From assembly GCA_041170585.1 (NCBI GenBank), contig JBEDNN010000034.1, positions 1 through 21,069 on the forward strand: a stretch of DNA of 21,069 bases. Direction: 5' to 3'. Source of the DNA: JBDLSY01 sp041170585. GTDB lineage: Bacteria > Pseudomonadota > Gammaproteobacteria > Burkholderiales > Burkholderiaceae_C. Each line of letters begins with the position of its first letter. Positions within the stretch are counted from its first letter, which is position 1. A model generated the notes under the pieces. It had not been told where the DNA came from. It saw nothing but the letters and a program-made list of their open reading frames with translations, and did not search any database. Both the position numbers and the translations under genes were made by a program. Below are positions 8,305-15,530 of this stretch, in pieces.

Positions 8305-9000
8305 ATGACCACCATCAAAAAAATAAAGTTTTGTGGGTTTACTCGTCAAAATGATGTGGACGCAGCTTTAGCCTTAGGGGTTGATTACTTAGGTTTTGTC
8401 TTTTATCAACCAAGCCCACGCTATATTTTACCTCACCAAGTAGCTGAATTATTGGTAAATAATCAATCATCAATTGGCTTACCCGTTGGTTTATTCGTTA
8501 ATCATGATGCAGAATTTATTCATCAAGCCGTTAAACTAAGTGGTGTAAAAATTTTACAGTTTCACGGCAATGAATCGCCTGATTTCTGTGAAAGTTTATC
8601 GCAACAGTTGGGCTTACCTTATTGGAAAGCCTTGCATGTTACACCTGATATTACGCCTGATGATTTATTGATACTGTGTCATAAATATTATCGTGCTGAT
8701 GCTTTATTGTTTGATACAGTTATACCTTCTGCCCCACAGGTATGGGGCGGCACGGGGCAAACATTTGATTGGCAACGTTTAATACGCATTACACAACACG
8801 CACAACATATTCCTGCGCTTATTTTAAGTGGCGGTTTGACTAAACACAATGTAGCTTTAGGGCTTGAACGGATTCAACCTTGGGCTGTAGATGTTTCTAG
8901 TGGTATTGAAGTACAAGATGTTACGACAGGGCAACTAATTAAAGGGGTTAAAGATTTTAATAAAATGGCTGAATTTATAGCTATTGTGCGTAAAATTTAA
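8305..9000 (+). CDS. trpF: Phosphoribosylanthranilate isomerase
   Basis: TrpF isomerises N-(5-phosphoribosyl)anthranilate to the carboxyphenylamino-deoxyribulose phosphate in tryptophan synthesis. It is a single-domain (beta/alpha)8 barrel of 231 residues, slightly longer than many. The general-base cysteine is C10 in KIKFCGFTR; the usual motif is KICG(I/L)TR, so FCGF is a small departure. The general-acid aspartate is D137 in ALLFDT. Phosphate-binding LSGGLTKHNV and the closing VDVSSGIE segment are present. It lies 15 bp after truA and 93 bp before trpB. Confidence 0.96.
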   Translation: MTTIKKIKFCGFTRQNDVDAALALGVDYLGFVFYQPSPRYILPHQVAELLVNNQSSIGLPVGLFVNHDAEFIHQAVKLSGVKILQFHGNESPDFCESLSQQLGLPYWKALHVTPDITPDDLLILCHKYYRADALLFDTVIPSAPQVWGGTGQTFDWQRLIRITQHAQHIPALILSGGLTKHNVALGLERIQPWAVDVSSGIEVQDVTTGQLIKGVKDFNKMAEFIAIVRKI

Positions 9001-9046
9001 TTTTTTTAGGTAAATTTTCTGTTTATCACAAATTATAACTTTTTAT

Positions 9047-9070
9047 AACAATAATAATAACAATAATAAT
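9047..9070. repeat. Two-copy 12-bp tandem repeat upstream of trpB
   Basis: AACAATAATAAT occurs twice (9047-9058, 9059-9070), followed by further AAC/AAT triplets up to about 9090. The array ends a few bases before the trpB ATG and occupies the place where a ribosome binding site would be expected; no Shine-Dalgarno is visible there. Confidence 0.85.
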
Positions 9071-9093
9071 ATCAACAATAACAACAATACTTT

Positions 9094-10374
9094 ATGATGA
9101 CTAATAGCACGTATAACTTTCCTGACACTACAGGGCATTTTGGACAATATGGTGGCGTATTTGTATCTGAAACGTTAATGTATGCTTTAGATGAGTTGAA
9201 AAAAAAATATGCTCTTTATCAAAATGACTCTGATTTTTTAGCCGAATACCATGATGAATTAAAACACTTTGTAGGCCGTCCAAGTCCGATTTATTACGCT
9301 AGCCGTTTAACTGCCAAAGCAGGTGGGGCAAAAATTTATTTAAAACGAGAAGATTTAAATCATACAGGCGCACATAAAATTAATAATGTGATTGGCCAAG
9401 CGATGTTGGCAAAACGTATGGGCAAACAACGTATCATTGCCGAAACAGGTGCAGGGCAGCACGGCGTTGCTACTGCAACTATTTGTGCTAGATATGGTTT
9501 AGAGTGCATTATTTATATGGGTAGCGAAGATGTTAAGCGTCAAGCAGCTAATGTGTATCGTATGAAACTATTGGGGGCAACTGTTGTGCCTGTTGAAAGC
9601 GGTAGTAAAACACTGAAAGATGCCTTAAATGAGGCTATGCGTGATTGGGTTACTCATGTTGAAAATACATTTTACATTATTGGTACTGTAGCAGGACCTC
9701 ACCCGTATCCTATGATGGTACGTGATTTCCAGCGGATTATCGGTATAGAGTGTATTGAGCAAATGCCTGAATATGCAGGGCGTCAGCCAGATTATGTATT
9801 GGCTTGTGTGGGCGGGGGTAGCAATGCAATGGGTATTTTTCACCCTTATCTTTCTATTGAAAATATACAATTAATTGGCGTTGAGGCAGGTGGGTCAGGT
9901 GTGGAAACAGGACAACACAGTGCTAGTATTAATGCTGGGTTACCAGGCGTATTACATGGTAACCGTACGTATGTACTACAAAATGACGATGGTCAAGTGA
10001 TTGAAACCCATTCAATTTCAGCAGGTTTAGACTATCCTGGTGTAGGGCCTGAACATGCTTTTTTGTCGGATACAAAACGAGCACAATACGCTGTAGTTAA
10101 TGATGATATCGCTTTACAAGCATTCCATGATACGTGTCGCTTGGAAGGCATTATTCCCGCACTTGAAAGCAGCCATGCGATAGCCCACGCCATGGTATTA
10201 GCCGCGACTTTACCGTCAGATAAAATTATTTTAGTTAATTTGTCAGGCCGTGGTGATAAAGACATTGGTACTGTAGCGGACTTGTCGCAGGCAGAGTTTT
10301 ATTGCCGTCCTTCTTGCCGTGGTCAAAGTGTAAAAGGCGGCGACAGTATACCTATACAAAAAATATCAATATAA
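9094..10374 (+). CDS. trpB: Tryptophan synthase beta subunit
   Basis: TrpB condenses indole with serine, using pyridoxal phosphate, to form tryptophan; it works in an alpha2-beta2 complex with TrpA and receives indole through an internal tunnel. It has 426 residues. The PLP lysine is K95 in HTGAHKINN. The family N-terminus (GHFGQYGGVFVSETLM), the GAGQHGVA loop, the phosphate-binding CVGGGSNAMG and the C-terminal NLSGRGDKDIG are all present. Two successive ATG codons begin the frame (9094, 9097). The C-terminus runs about 30 residues past the GRGDKD motif. trpA follows after a short AT-rich spacer, as expected for subunits of one complex. Confidence 0.97.
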   Translation: MMTNSTYNFPDTTGHFGQYGGVFVSETLMYALDELKKKYALYQNDSDFLAEYHDELKHFVGRPSPIYYASRLTAKAGGAKIYLKREDLNHTGAHKINNVIGQAMLAKRMGKQRIIAETGAGQHGVATATICARYGLECIIYMGSEDVKRQAANVYRMKLLGATVVPVESGSKTLKDALNEAMRDWVTHVENTFYIIGTVAGPHPYPMMVRDFQRIIGIECIEQMPEYAGRQPDYVLACVGGGSNAMGIFHPYLSIENIQLIGVEAGGSGVETGQHSASINAGLPGVLHGNRTYVLQNDDGQVIETHSISAGLDYPGVGPEHAFLSDTKRAQYAVVNDDIALQAFHDTCRLEGIIPALESSHAIAHAMVLAATLPSDKIILVNLSGRGDKDIGTVADLSQAEFYCRPSCRGQSVKGGDSIPIQKISI

Positions 10375-10453
10375 ATAAATATTAGTATATTAATACATAA
10401 TAATACATATATATATTAATATATATCAATGACTATAGTATATATTAAAAAAA

Positions 10454-10460
10454 AGGAAAG
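10454..10460 (+). promoter_or_regulatory. Ribosome binding site that sets the trpA start
   Basis: AGGAAAG one base before the ATG at 10462 is the only good Shine-Dalgarno in the trpB-trpA spacer. The core GGA is about 5-6 bases from the start. It supports initiation at 10462 rather than at the in-frame ATG at 10429, which has no such signal. Confidence 0.65.
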
Positions 10461-10461
10461 T

Positions 10462-11361
10462 ATGAGTATAGCTACGATTGTAAACACGACTAGTAATAGT
10501 AATAATAGTAATAATAGTAATATTATAAATAATAATACAACAGATATTAATACGCTATATGTTAATAGAATTGATATCCGTTTACAACAACTTAAAGTAC
10601 AAGGGCGAAAAGCCTTAATCCCTTTTATTACTTGTGGAGACCCATCAGCTGTCATAACTGTGCAACTGATGCATGCCTTAGCAATCGCAGGGGCTGATGT
10701 AATTGAATTAGGTGTGCCTTTTTCAGACCCTATGGCTGACGGTCCTGTGATTCAAAAAGCCAGTGAACGGGCTTTAAATGCAGGAATGACTTTACGCGGT
10801 GTCTTGGCAGTGGTGGCACAATACCGCGAGCAAGGCGGGACTTTACCTATAGTATTAATGGGATATGCAAATCCAATTGAGCGTATGGGCATTGAAGTGT
10901 TTGCTAAAGCCGCACAGCAATCTGGGGTTGATGGGGTATTAATAGTAGATTACCCACCTGAAGAAGCAGTTGAACAAGCAGCTATTTTTAAGGCATACGG
11001 TCTAGCACCCATTTTTTTAATTTCACCGACAACCAGTACAGCCCGCATCCAATCTATTGCGGCTACGGCAAGTGGATACATTTATTATGTTTCTATAAAA
11101 GGAATCACAGGTGCAGCTACTTTAGATATAGCAGCGGTAGCCGATAAATTACAGTTGATTCGTCAATATACCCAGATACCACTGGGGGTTGGTTTTGGAA
11201 TTAATACCCCTAATATTGCTGCTGATGTAGCTAAAATTGCTGATGCAGTCATTATTGGTAGTAAGTTAATTCAGTTATATACTCAATCACCTGAAGGGCA
11301 GGGAGTCCAAGTGGTACAAGATTTTATTGCGACAGTCCGTATGGCAATTGATGCCCCGTAA
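10462..11361 (+). CDS. trpA: Tryptophan synthase alpha subunit with Asn/Ser-rich N-terminal extension
   Basis: TrpA cleaves indole-3-glycerol phosphate to indole and glyceraldehyde 3-phosphate and passes indole to TrpB. From the ATG at 10462 the protein has 299 residues. The catalytic residues are E82 (VIELGVPFSDP) and D93 (MADGPV), exactly 33 positions later than E49 and D60 of the E. coli enzyme. The family core begins at VNRIDIRLQQL. Other expected segments, LMGYANPIERMG, YYVSIKGITG and VGFGI, are present. The first 33 or so residues are an Asn/Ser/Thr-rich tract encoded partly by AGT/AAT triplet repeats. The usual start methionine of the MNRI-type N-terminus is replaced by GTT (valine), so the longer start is needed. 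The frame is open back to an ATG at 10429, but the ribosome binding site favours 10462. Confidence 0.96.
   Translation: MSIATIVNTTSNSNNSNNSNIINNNTTDINTLYVNRIDIRLQQLKVQGRKALIPFITCGDPSAVITVQLMHALAIAGADVIELGVPFSDPMADGPVIQKASERALNAGMTLRGVLAVVAQYREQGGTLPIVLMGYANPIERMGIEVFAKAAQQSGVDGVLIVDYPPEEAVEQAAIFKAYGLAPIFLISPTTSTARIQSIAATASGYIYYVSIKGITGAATLDIAAVADKLQLIRQYTQIPLGVGFGINTPNIAADVAKIADAVIIGSKLIQLYTQSPEGQGVQVVQDFIATVRMAIDAP
10492..10521. repeat. AGT/AAT trinucleotide microsatellite within the trpA 5' end
   Basis: Ten consecutive codons are AGT or AAT, including a 9-bp unit AGTAATAAT repeated in tandem. They encode alternating Ser and Asn. More AAT codons follow. Slippage here in multiples of three would change only the length of the N-terminal tail. 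Confidence 0.9.
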
Positions 11362-11418
11362 ATATTTTCAATATAAATTTCAATTGATTTAATAAATATT
11401 AAGTAGTATAAATATAAT

Positions 11419-11448
11419 TATAAATATAAATATAAATATAAATATAAG
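11419..11448. repeat. Hexanucleotide (TATAAA) repeat upstream of accD
   Basis: Four exact TATAAA units and one TATAAG unit run in tandem, with degenerate copies on either side (11405-11475). They fill most of the 135-bp trpA-accD spacer and lie 48 bp before the accD start. Any promoter in this spacer would be embedded in the repeat. Confidence 0.9.
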
Positions 11449-11496
11449 TATAGATATAATTTAAGTATAAGTACTTTAATTTAAAAGGAATACAGT

Positions 11497-12384
11497 ATGA
11501 GCAGTATGAGTGATGTTAGTGTTACTACTAGTAACTGGATTGAAGATCAGCATACCCCGGGTGTAAAAGCTGATGATGGTAGTGAAAAAAAAGTAATCCC
11601 TGATGGGGTATGGAGTAAATGTGATGCATGTGGTGAAACTTTGTTTGCACCTGATTTAATTAAAAATCTGAATGTATGTCCAAAATGTTCGCATCACATG
11701 CGAATTAACGCACGGCTAAGAATAGCCAGTTTATTAGATGAATTGCATAAGTATGAGTTGGCGACTGATGTCGTGTCGGTTGATACACTTAAATTTACGG
11801 ATAGTAAATCATATATTGATCGGCTTAAAACAGCACACAATGACAGTGGTGAAACCGATGCCTTGGTGGTAACGGTAGGTACTATTGAAGGTCAGCCTGT
11901 AGTGATTGCAGCATTTGAGTTTAGCTTTATGGGGGGCAGTATGGGCAGTGTGGTGGGTGAGCGGTTTGTGCGGGGCGTACAAGCGGCAATAGACAAGCAA
12001 GCTGCGTTTATTTGCGTTACAGCAACAGGTGGGGCAAGAATGCAAGAAGGGGTTTTATCATTGTTTCAAATGGCAAAAACCAATGCGATGTTGGCGAAGC
12101 TATCAGAGCAAAAACTGCCATTTATTAGTTTATTAACCGACCCAACGATGGGCGGTGTATCAGCTAGTTTTGCGTTTATGGGTGATGTAGTGATGGCTGA
12201 ACCCAAAGCACTGGTTGGTTTTGCAGGACCGCGTGTGATTGAAAATACAGTCCGTGAAGTGTTGCCCGAAGGCTTTCAACGTGCTGAATTTTTATTACAA
12301 AAAGGGGCGATTGATATGGTTGTGAGCCGACATAAACTGAAATCAACCATTGCCAGTTGCATTGCGATGTTGTTAAATAAATAA
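11497..12384 (+). CDS. accD: Acetyl-CoA carboxylase carboxyltransferase subunit beta
   Basis: AccD pairs with AccA to transfer the carboxyl group from carboxybiotin to acetyl-CoA, making malonyl-CoA for fatty acid synthesis. The 295-residue protein has the expected zinc ribbon with C42, C45, C61 and C64. The crotonase-like carboxyltransferase core follows, with GGSMGSVVGERFVR, ATGGARMQEG, LTDPTMGGVSASFA and GFAGPRVIENT. AAGGA sits about 8 bases before the ATG at 11497; a second in-frame ATG is at 11506. The first 30 or so residues differ from the usual N-terminus and are rich in Ser, Asp and Val; this region is variable in the family. The gene follows trpA, the common trpBA-accD-folC order, but folC is displaced by a restriction islet. 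Confidence 0.97.
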   Translation: MSSMSDVSVTTSNWIEDQHTPGVKADDGSEKKVIPDGVWSKCDACGETLFAPDLIKNLNVCPKCSHHMRINARLRIASLLDELHKYELATDVVSVDTLKFTDSKSYIDRLKTAHNDSGETDALVVTVGTIEGQPVVIAAFEFSFMGGSMGSVVGERFVRGVQAAIDKQAAFICVTATGGARMQEGVLSLFQMAKTNAMLAKLSEQKLPFISLLTDPTMGGVSASFAFMGDVVMAEPKALVGFAGPRVIENTVREVLPEGFQRAEFLLQKGAIDMVVSRHKLKSTIASCIAMLLNK

Positions 12385-12393
12385 ATAACTATT

Positions 12394-12423
12394 TTAAAGA
12401 GTATAAACTTAAAGAGTATAAAC
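12394..12423. repeat. Two-copy 15-bp tandem duplication downstream of accD
   Basis: TTAAAGAGTATAAAC occurs twice (12394-12408, 12409-12423). Three imperfect copies of a CTTCTTTAT-like unit follow up to about 12465. The region lies at the left edge of the restriction islet. Confidence 0.88.
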
Positions 12424-12465
12424 AGTGTTTTTATAGCTTCTTTATGGCTTCTTTATAGTCTTTTT

Positions 12466-12576
12466 ATGACAATAAAAAATGTAAAAATAATCAAATCACC
12501 TTTGAATTATATCGGTGGTAAGGCAAAAATATTAGACCAAATTTTGCCGTTATTTTATACATTTTTGAGTAATTAA
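12466..12576 (+). pseudogene. N-terminal stub of a Dam-type (D12 class) adenine methyltransferase
   Basis: This is a 36-codon frame from ATG at 12466 to TAA at 12574. It contains IIKSPLNYIGGKAKILDQIL, which matches the start of D12-class (Dam, DpnM, EcoRV-type) adenine methyltransferases, where (S/P)xLxxxGGK forms motif I and binds S-adenosylmethionine. A full enzyme would be about 260-300 residues. Here the frame stops soon after this motif, and the start of the next, unrelated methyltransferase follows within a few bases. It is therefore a remnant with no catalytic DPPY motif of its own. The motif is distinctive despite the short length. Confidence 0.68.
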
Positions 12577-12578
12577 AT

Positions 12579-13478
12579 TTGACAATGGATACTATGGAAA
12601 TATTAGGTAACGACAAACATAAGATAATCTATGCAGACGCTTTGGAAGCATTGAAAACGTTACCAGACAATTCTGTGGACTTGATTTTTGCTGACCCACC
12701 TTACAATATTGGGAAAAATTTCAATGGGAAAATTGAAAAATGGGATACAGAAGAAAGTTATTTAGAATGGTGCTATGAATGGCTTGATTTGTGCATTCAA
12801 AAACTTAAACCAAATGGAAGTTTTTATGTAATGACAGCCACTCAATTTATGCCTTATTTTGACATTCATTTACGAAAAAAACTAACCATTCTTTCAAGAC
12901 TTGTTTGGTCTTATGATAGTTCAGGAGTTCAGGCTAAAAAATATTATGGTTCTATGTACGAACCTATTTTATTTTGCGTAAAGGACAAAAATAATTATAC
13001 TTTCAACACAAACGACATTTTAGTAGAAGCAAAAACAGGATCAAAACGCAAACTTATTGATTATCGTAAGGCTGTACCAACTGTTTATAATTCAGAGAAA
13101 GTGCCAGGAAATGTGTGGGAATTTTCAAGAGTTCGTTACAGAATGGACGAATACGAAAACCACCCAACTCAAAAGCCAATTTCATTACTTGAAAGAATAA
13201 TAAAAGCAAGTTCAAACGAAGGCGATTTAGTTTTAGATCCATTTTCAGGAACTTTTACAACTTGTTATGTAGCAAAGGAATTAAATAGAAATTCCATTGG
13301 TATAGAGTTGCAAGACGAATATGTTAAAATTGGTTTGAGAAGATTACAATTAGCCGAAGAATTCAAAGGCGAAAAATTGGAAAAAGAAATACGGACTTTT
13401 GAAACCGAAAAAATTGCGATACAACAAAATTTAACTTTATTTGAACCTAATGGAACATATATTCACAGCCAATATTAA
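12579..13478 (+). CDS. YhdJ-like DNA adenine-N6 methyltransferase (type II, beta class)
   Basis: This enzyme should methylate adenine in DNA. The motif order is that of beta-class methyltransferases: catalytic DPPY at residues 39-42 (IFADPPYNIGKNF) and the S-adenosylmethionine-binding DPFSGTFTT at 220-228. Between them lie WSYDSSGVQAKK, YGSMYEPIL, VEAKTGSKR, KVPGNVW and YENHPTQKP. These segments match E. coli YhdJ (M.EcoKII), known to methylate ATGCAT, so the same target is expected. At 299 residues from the TTG at 12579 it is full length; ATG codons at 12585 and 12594 are better starts. It overlaps the putative restriction gene by about 29 bases, a usual arrangement for a restriction-modification pair. 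Codon use (many AAA, GAA) is more AT-rich than the flanking housekeeping genes, in keeping with transfer. Confidence 0.93.
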   Translation: MTMDTMEILGNDKHKIIYADALEALKTLPDNSVDLIFADPPYNIGKNFNGKIEKWDTEESYLEWCYEWLDLCIQKLKPNGSFYVMTATQFMPYFDIHLRKKLTILSRLVWSYDSSGVQAKKYYGSMYEPILFCVKDKNNYTFNTNDILVEAKTGSKRKLIDYRKAVPTVYNSEKVPGNVWEFSRVRYRMDEYENHPTQKPISLLERIIKASSNEGDLVLDPFSGTFTTCYVAKELNRNSIGIELQDEYVKIGLRRLQLAEEFKGEKLEKEIRTFETEKIAIQQNLTLFEPNGTYIHSQY

Positions 13479-14082
13479 AGAGGTTTTACAGCATAATTTT
13501 GACAAAAATGCAGATGATATTTTTGAAAAAAGCCAACTCATTCAATACATAAACGAGAAAACTCGTTCAGCAGGAAGAGGTTCAAAAGCAAGAGGTAGTT
13601 TTGCTAATCTCTACGCCATTTATGTAATTATTGAGGATTACATAGCCAATGGATTTGACACAAAAGGCGACTATTCAAAACATGAAGGTGCGTTATTCAA
13701 TAAACTTTTTGCAAGGCAAAGAGAGTTGCCATTTGGAAACAAATTGCAAAATCACGCCTTGAATAATAGAATGAATTCCGAGTTTGAAAAATATTTTCTT
13801 GACATTGACAAAATCCAAAAATATCCAATAACTTTTGTAATCAAATCTGACGAAAAAGTTGAACCTCTCAAAAAGAAAATTCAAGACAATGCCGACAAAA
13901 CATACACAATAAAAGTAATAGTTGAAAAATATATGGCTTGTATTGAAGAGGTAATAAATATTCCAATGCTAAACGTAAGATTTAATGAAGCAGTAAAACA
14001 AGGTTACTTAAATAATATACTTGACGAAATTGTACTGCAAAGTAAAGTGGAATTTAATTACACTGAAGAGGATGAAGAATAA
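13450..14082 (+). pseudogene. Cognate restriction endonuclease, apparently with the central catalytic part deleted
   Basis: The frame opens at TTG 13441, with a likelier ATG at 13450, and overlaps the end of the methyltransferase gene. The product is about 210 residues. The N-terminal half (RSAGRGSKARGSFANLYAIY, then RQRELPFGNKLQNHALNNRM) and the C-terminal half (EKYFLDIDKIQKYPITFVIK, then EEVINIPM and LQSKVEFNY) both look well conserved. No convincing PD-(D/E)XK or HNH active site is present. From memory of this endonuclease family, full-length members are much longer and have a nuclease core between these two parts. The join at about residues 110-116 (NSEFEKYF) looks like an in-frame internal deletion, leaving a short, probably inactive protein. 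If the family really is this short, it would instead be an intact gene of unknown mechanism. Confidence 0.55.
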
Positions 14083-14205
14083 TATTTATATTTTGTAAAG
14101 TAAATATTATTTAAATTTGAATATTAATAATAAATTTTAAATACTAATAAATAATCCTTAAGAAATTAATTGTTAAATCATAATAAATTCACAAAACAAT
14201 AAAAC

Positions 14206-15507
14206 ATGATTCGTACCCTGACTGATTGGTTAAACCATTGCGAACATTTACACCCTAGTGTGATTGACATGGGTTTAGAGCGTGTGCAAATTGTATGGCA
14301 ACGAATGGCTTGCCCGCTACCGACCTCAACGCTAGTATTTACTGTGGGTGGCACTAATGGCAAGGGCAGTACTTGCACCTATTTAGAACAAACTTTATTA
14401 CATGCAGGGTATCGTGTCGGTTTGTACACTTCGCCGCATTTATTAAACTTTACAGAACGCATTGCGATTCAAGGTATGCCAGTTAAGGAAGCGACTGCCT
14501 GCCAAGGCTTTGCGGCAGTAGAGGCGGCACGTTTAGACGGTGAACCTATTTCTTTAAGTTATTTTGAGTTTATAACTTTGGTTGCCTTACATTGCTATGC
14601 CCACGCTAATTTAGATGCGGTTATCTTAGAAGTCGGTTTAGGCGGGCGTTTAGATGCAGTCAATATTATTGATGCCGATTGTTCAATCATCACCAGCATA
14701 GACATTGACCACCAAGCGTATTTGGGCAATACGCGTGAAGCTATTGGTTTCGAAAAAGCCCATATTTACCGCCCTCACCGCCCTGCCATTTGTGCAGACC
14801 CACAACCTCCAGACAGTTTATTAAATTATGCTGAACAGATTCAAGCTGATTTATGGTTAATGGGGCGTGATTTTAATTATTCAGGCGACCGCCAACAATG
14901 GAGCTGGGCAGGACGAGGGGCAAGGCGTGGTGCATTGGCTTACCCCGCTTTGCGTGGGGCAAATCAACTACTGAATGCATCAGGGGCAATCGCTGCTTTA
15001 CACGCGGTACGCGACCGTTTGCCTGTTACTGCGTCTTCAGTGCGTCAAGGCTTAATGTATGCCCGATTAGCTGGGCGGTTTCAAATTATCCCAGGCCAAC
15101 CTGCCGTTGTTTTAGATGTAGCACATAATCCTCATGCAGCCAGTGTACTAGCACAAAATTTAGATGCAATGGGCTATCACCCGACCACCCACGCGGTATT
15201 TGCTGCTTTAGCGGACAAATCCATTGATGAAATAATTAATGCGATTAAAAGCCGAATTGATGTATGGCACGTAGTACCTTTAAGCGGTGTGCGTAGTGTA
15301 TCTGTGGTTAATTTAGTAAAACATTTGCAAGCACAAGGGATTGCATTCAATGCGATTAATTCATACGAATCAGTGGCAGCGGGTTATGATGCTGCATTGG
15401 CGGCGTGTAAGACCAATGAACATCAGCAAACTGACCGTGTAATTGTGTTTGGTTCGTTTATGACTGTTGCAGCGGTGATGCAACATAAAAAAATCACAAC
15501 ACCATAA
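14206..15507 (+). CDS. folC: Bifunctional folylpolyglutamate synthase / dihydrofolate synthase
   Basis: FolC joins dihydropteroate and glutamate to make dihydrofolate and then adds further glutamates to folates. It is a cytosolic, ATP-dependent Mur-ligase-like enzyme. The 433-residue protein has the N-terminal IDMGLERV segment, the ATP-binding loop GGTNGKGST at residues 48-56, YTSPHLLNFTERI, EVGLGGRLDAVN, and the C-terminal domain with VLDVAHNPHAA and VFGSFMTV. It keeps the accD-folC order of many proteobacteria, but a restriction islet of about 1.7 kb intervenes. No clear ribosome binding site is seen. The family assignment is secure. Confidence 0.96.
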   Translation: MIRTLTDWLNHCEHLHPSVIDMGLERVQIVWQRMACPLPTSTLVFTVGGTNGKGSTCTYLEQTLLHAGYRVGLYTSPHLLNFTERIAIQGMPVKEATACQGFAAVEAARLDGEPISLSYFEFITLVALHCYAHANLDAVILEVGLGGRLDAVNIIDADCSIITSIDIDHQAYLGNTREAIGFEKAHIYRPHRPAICADPQPPDSLLNYAEQIQADLWLMGRDFNYSGDRQQWSWAGRGARRGALAYPALRGANQLLNASGAIAALHAVRDRLPVTASSVRQGLMYARLAGRFQIIPGQPAVVLDVAHNPHAASVLAQNLDAMGYHPTTHAVFAALADKSIDEIINAIKSRIDVWHVVPLSGVRSVSVVNLVKHLQAQGIAFNAINSYESVAAGYDAALAACKTNEHQQTDRVIVFGSFMTVAAVMQHKKITTP

Positions 15508-15530
15508 ATAAAGAGTAAAGAGTCTGTTAC

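Noticed and set aside
9001..9093. CRISPR-like or regulatory direct repeats before trpB
   Set aside because: The repeats are AAC/AAT microsatellite triplets without spacers; no array structure.
10429..10461. Upstream ATG at 10429 as the trpA start
   Set aside because: No ribosome binding site precedes it, while AGGAAAG stands before the ATG at 10462.
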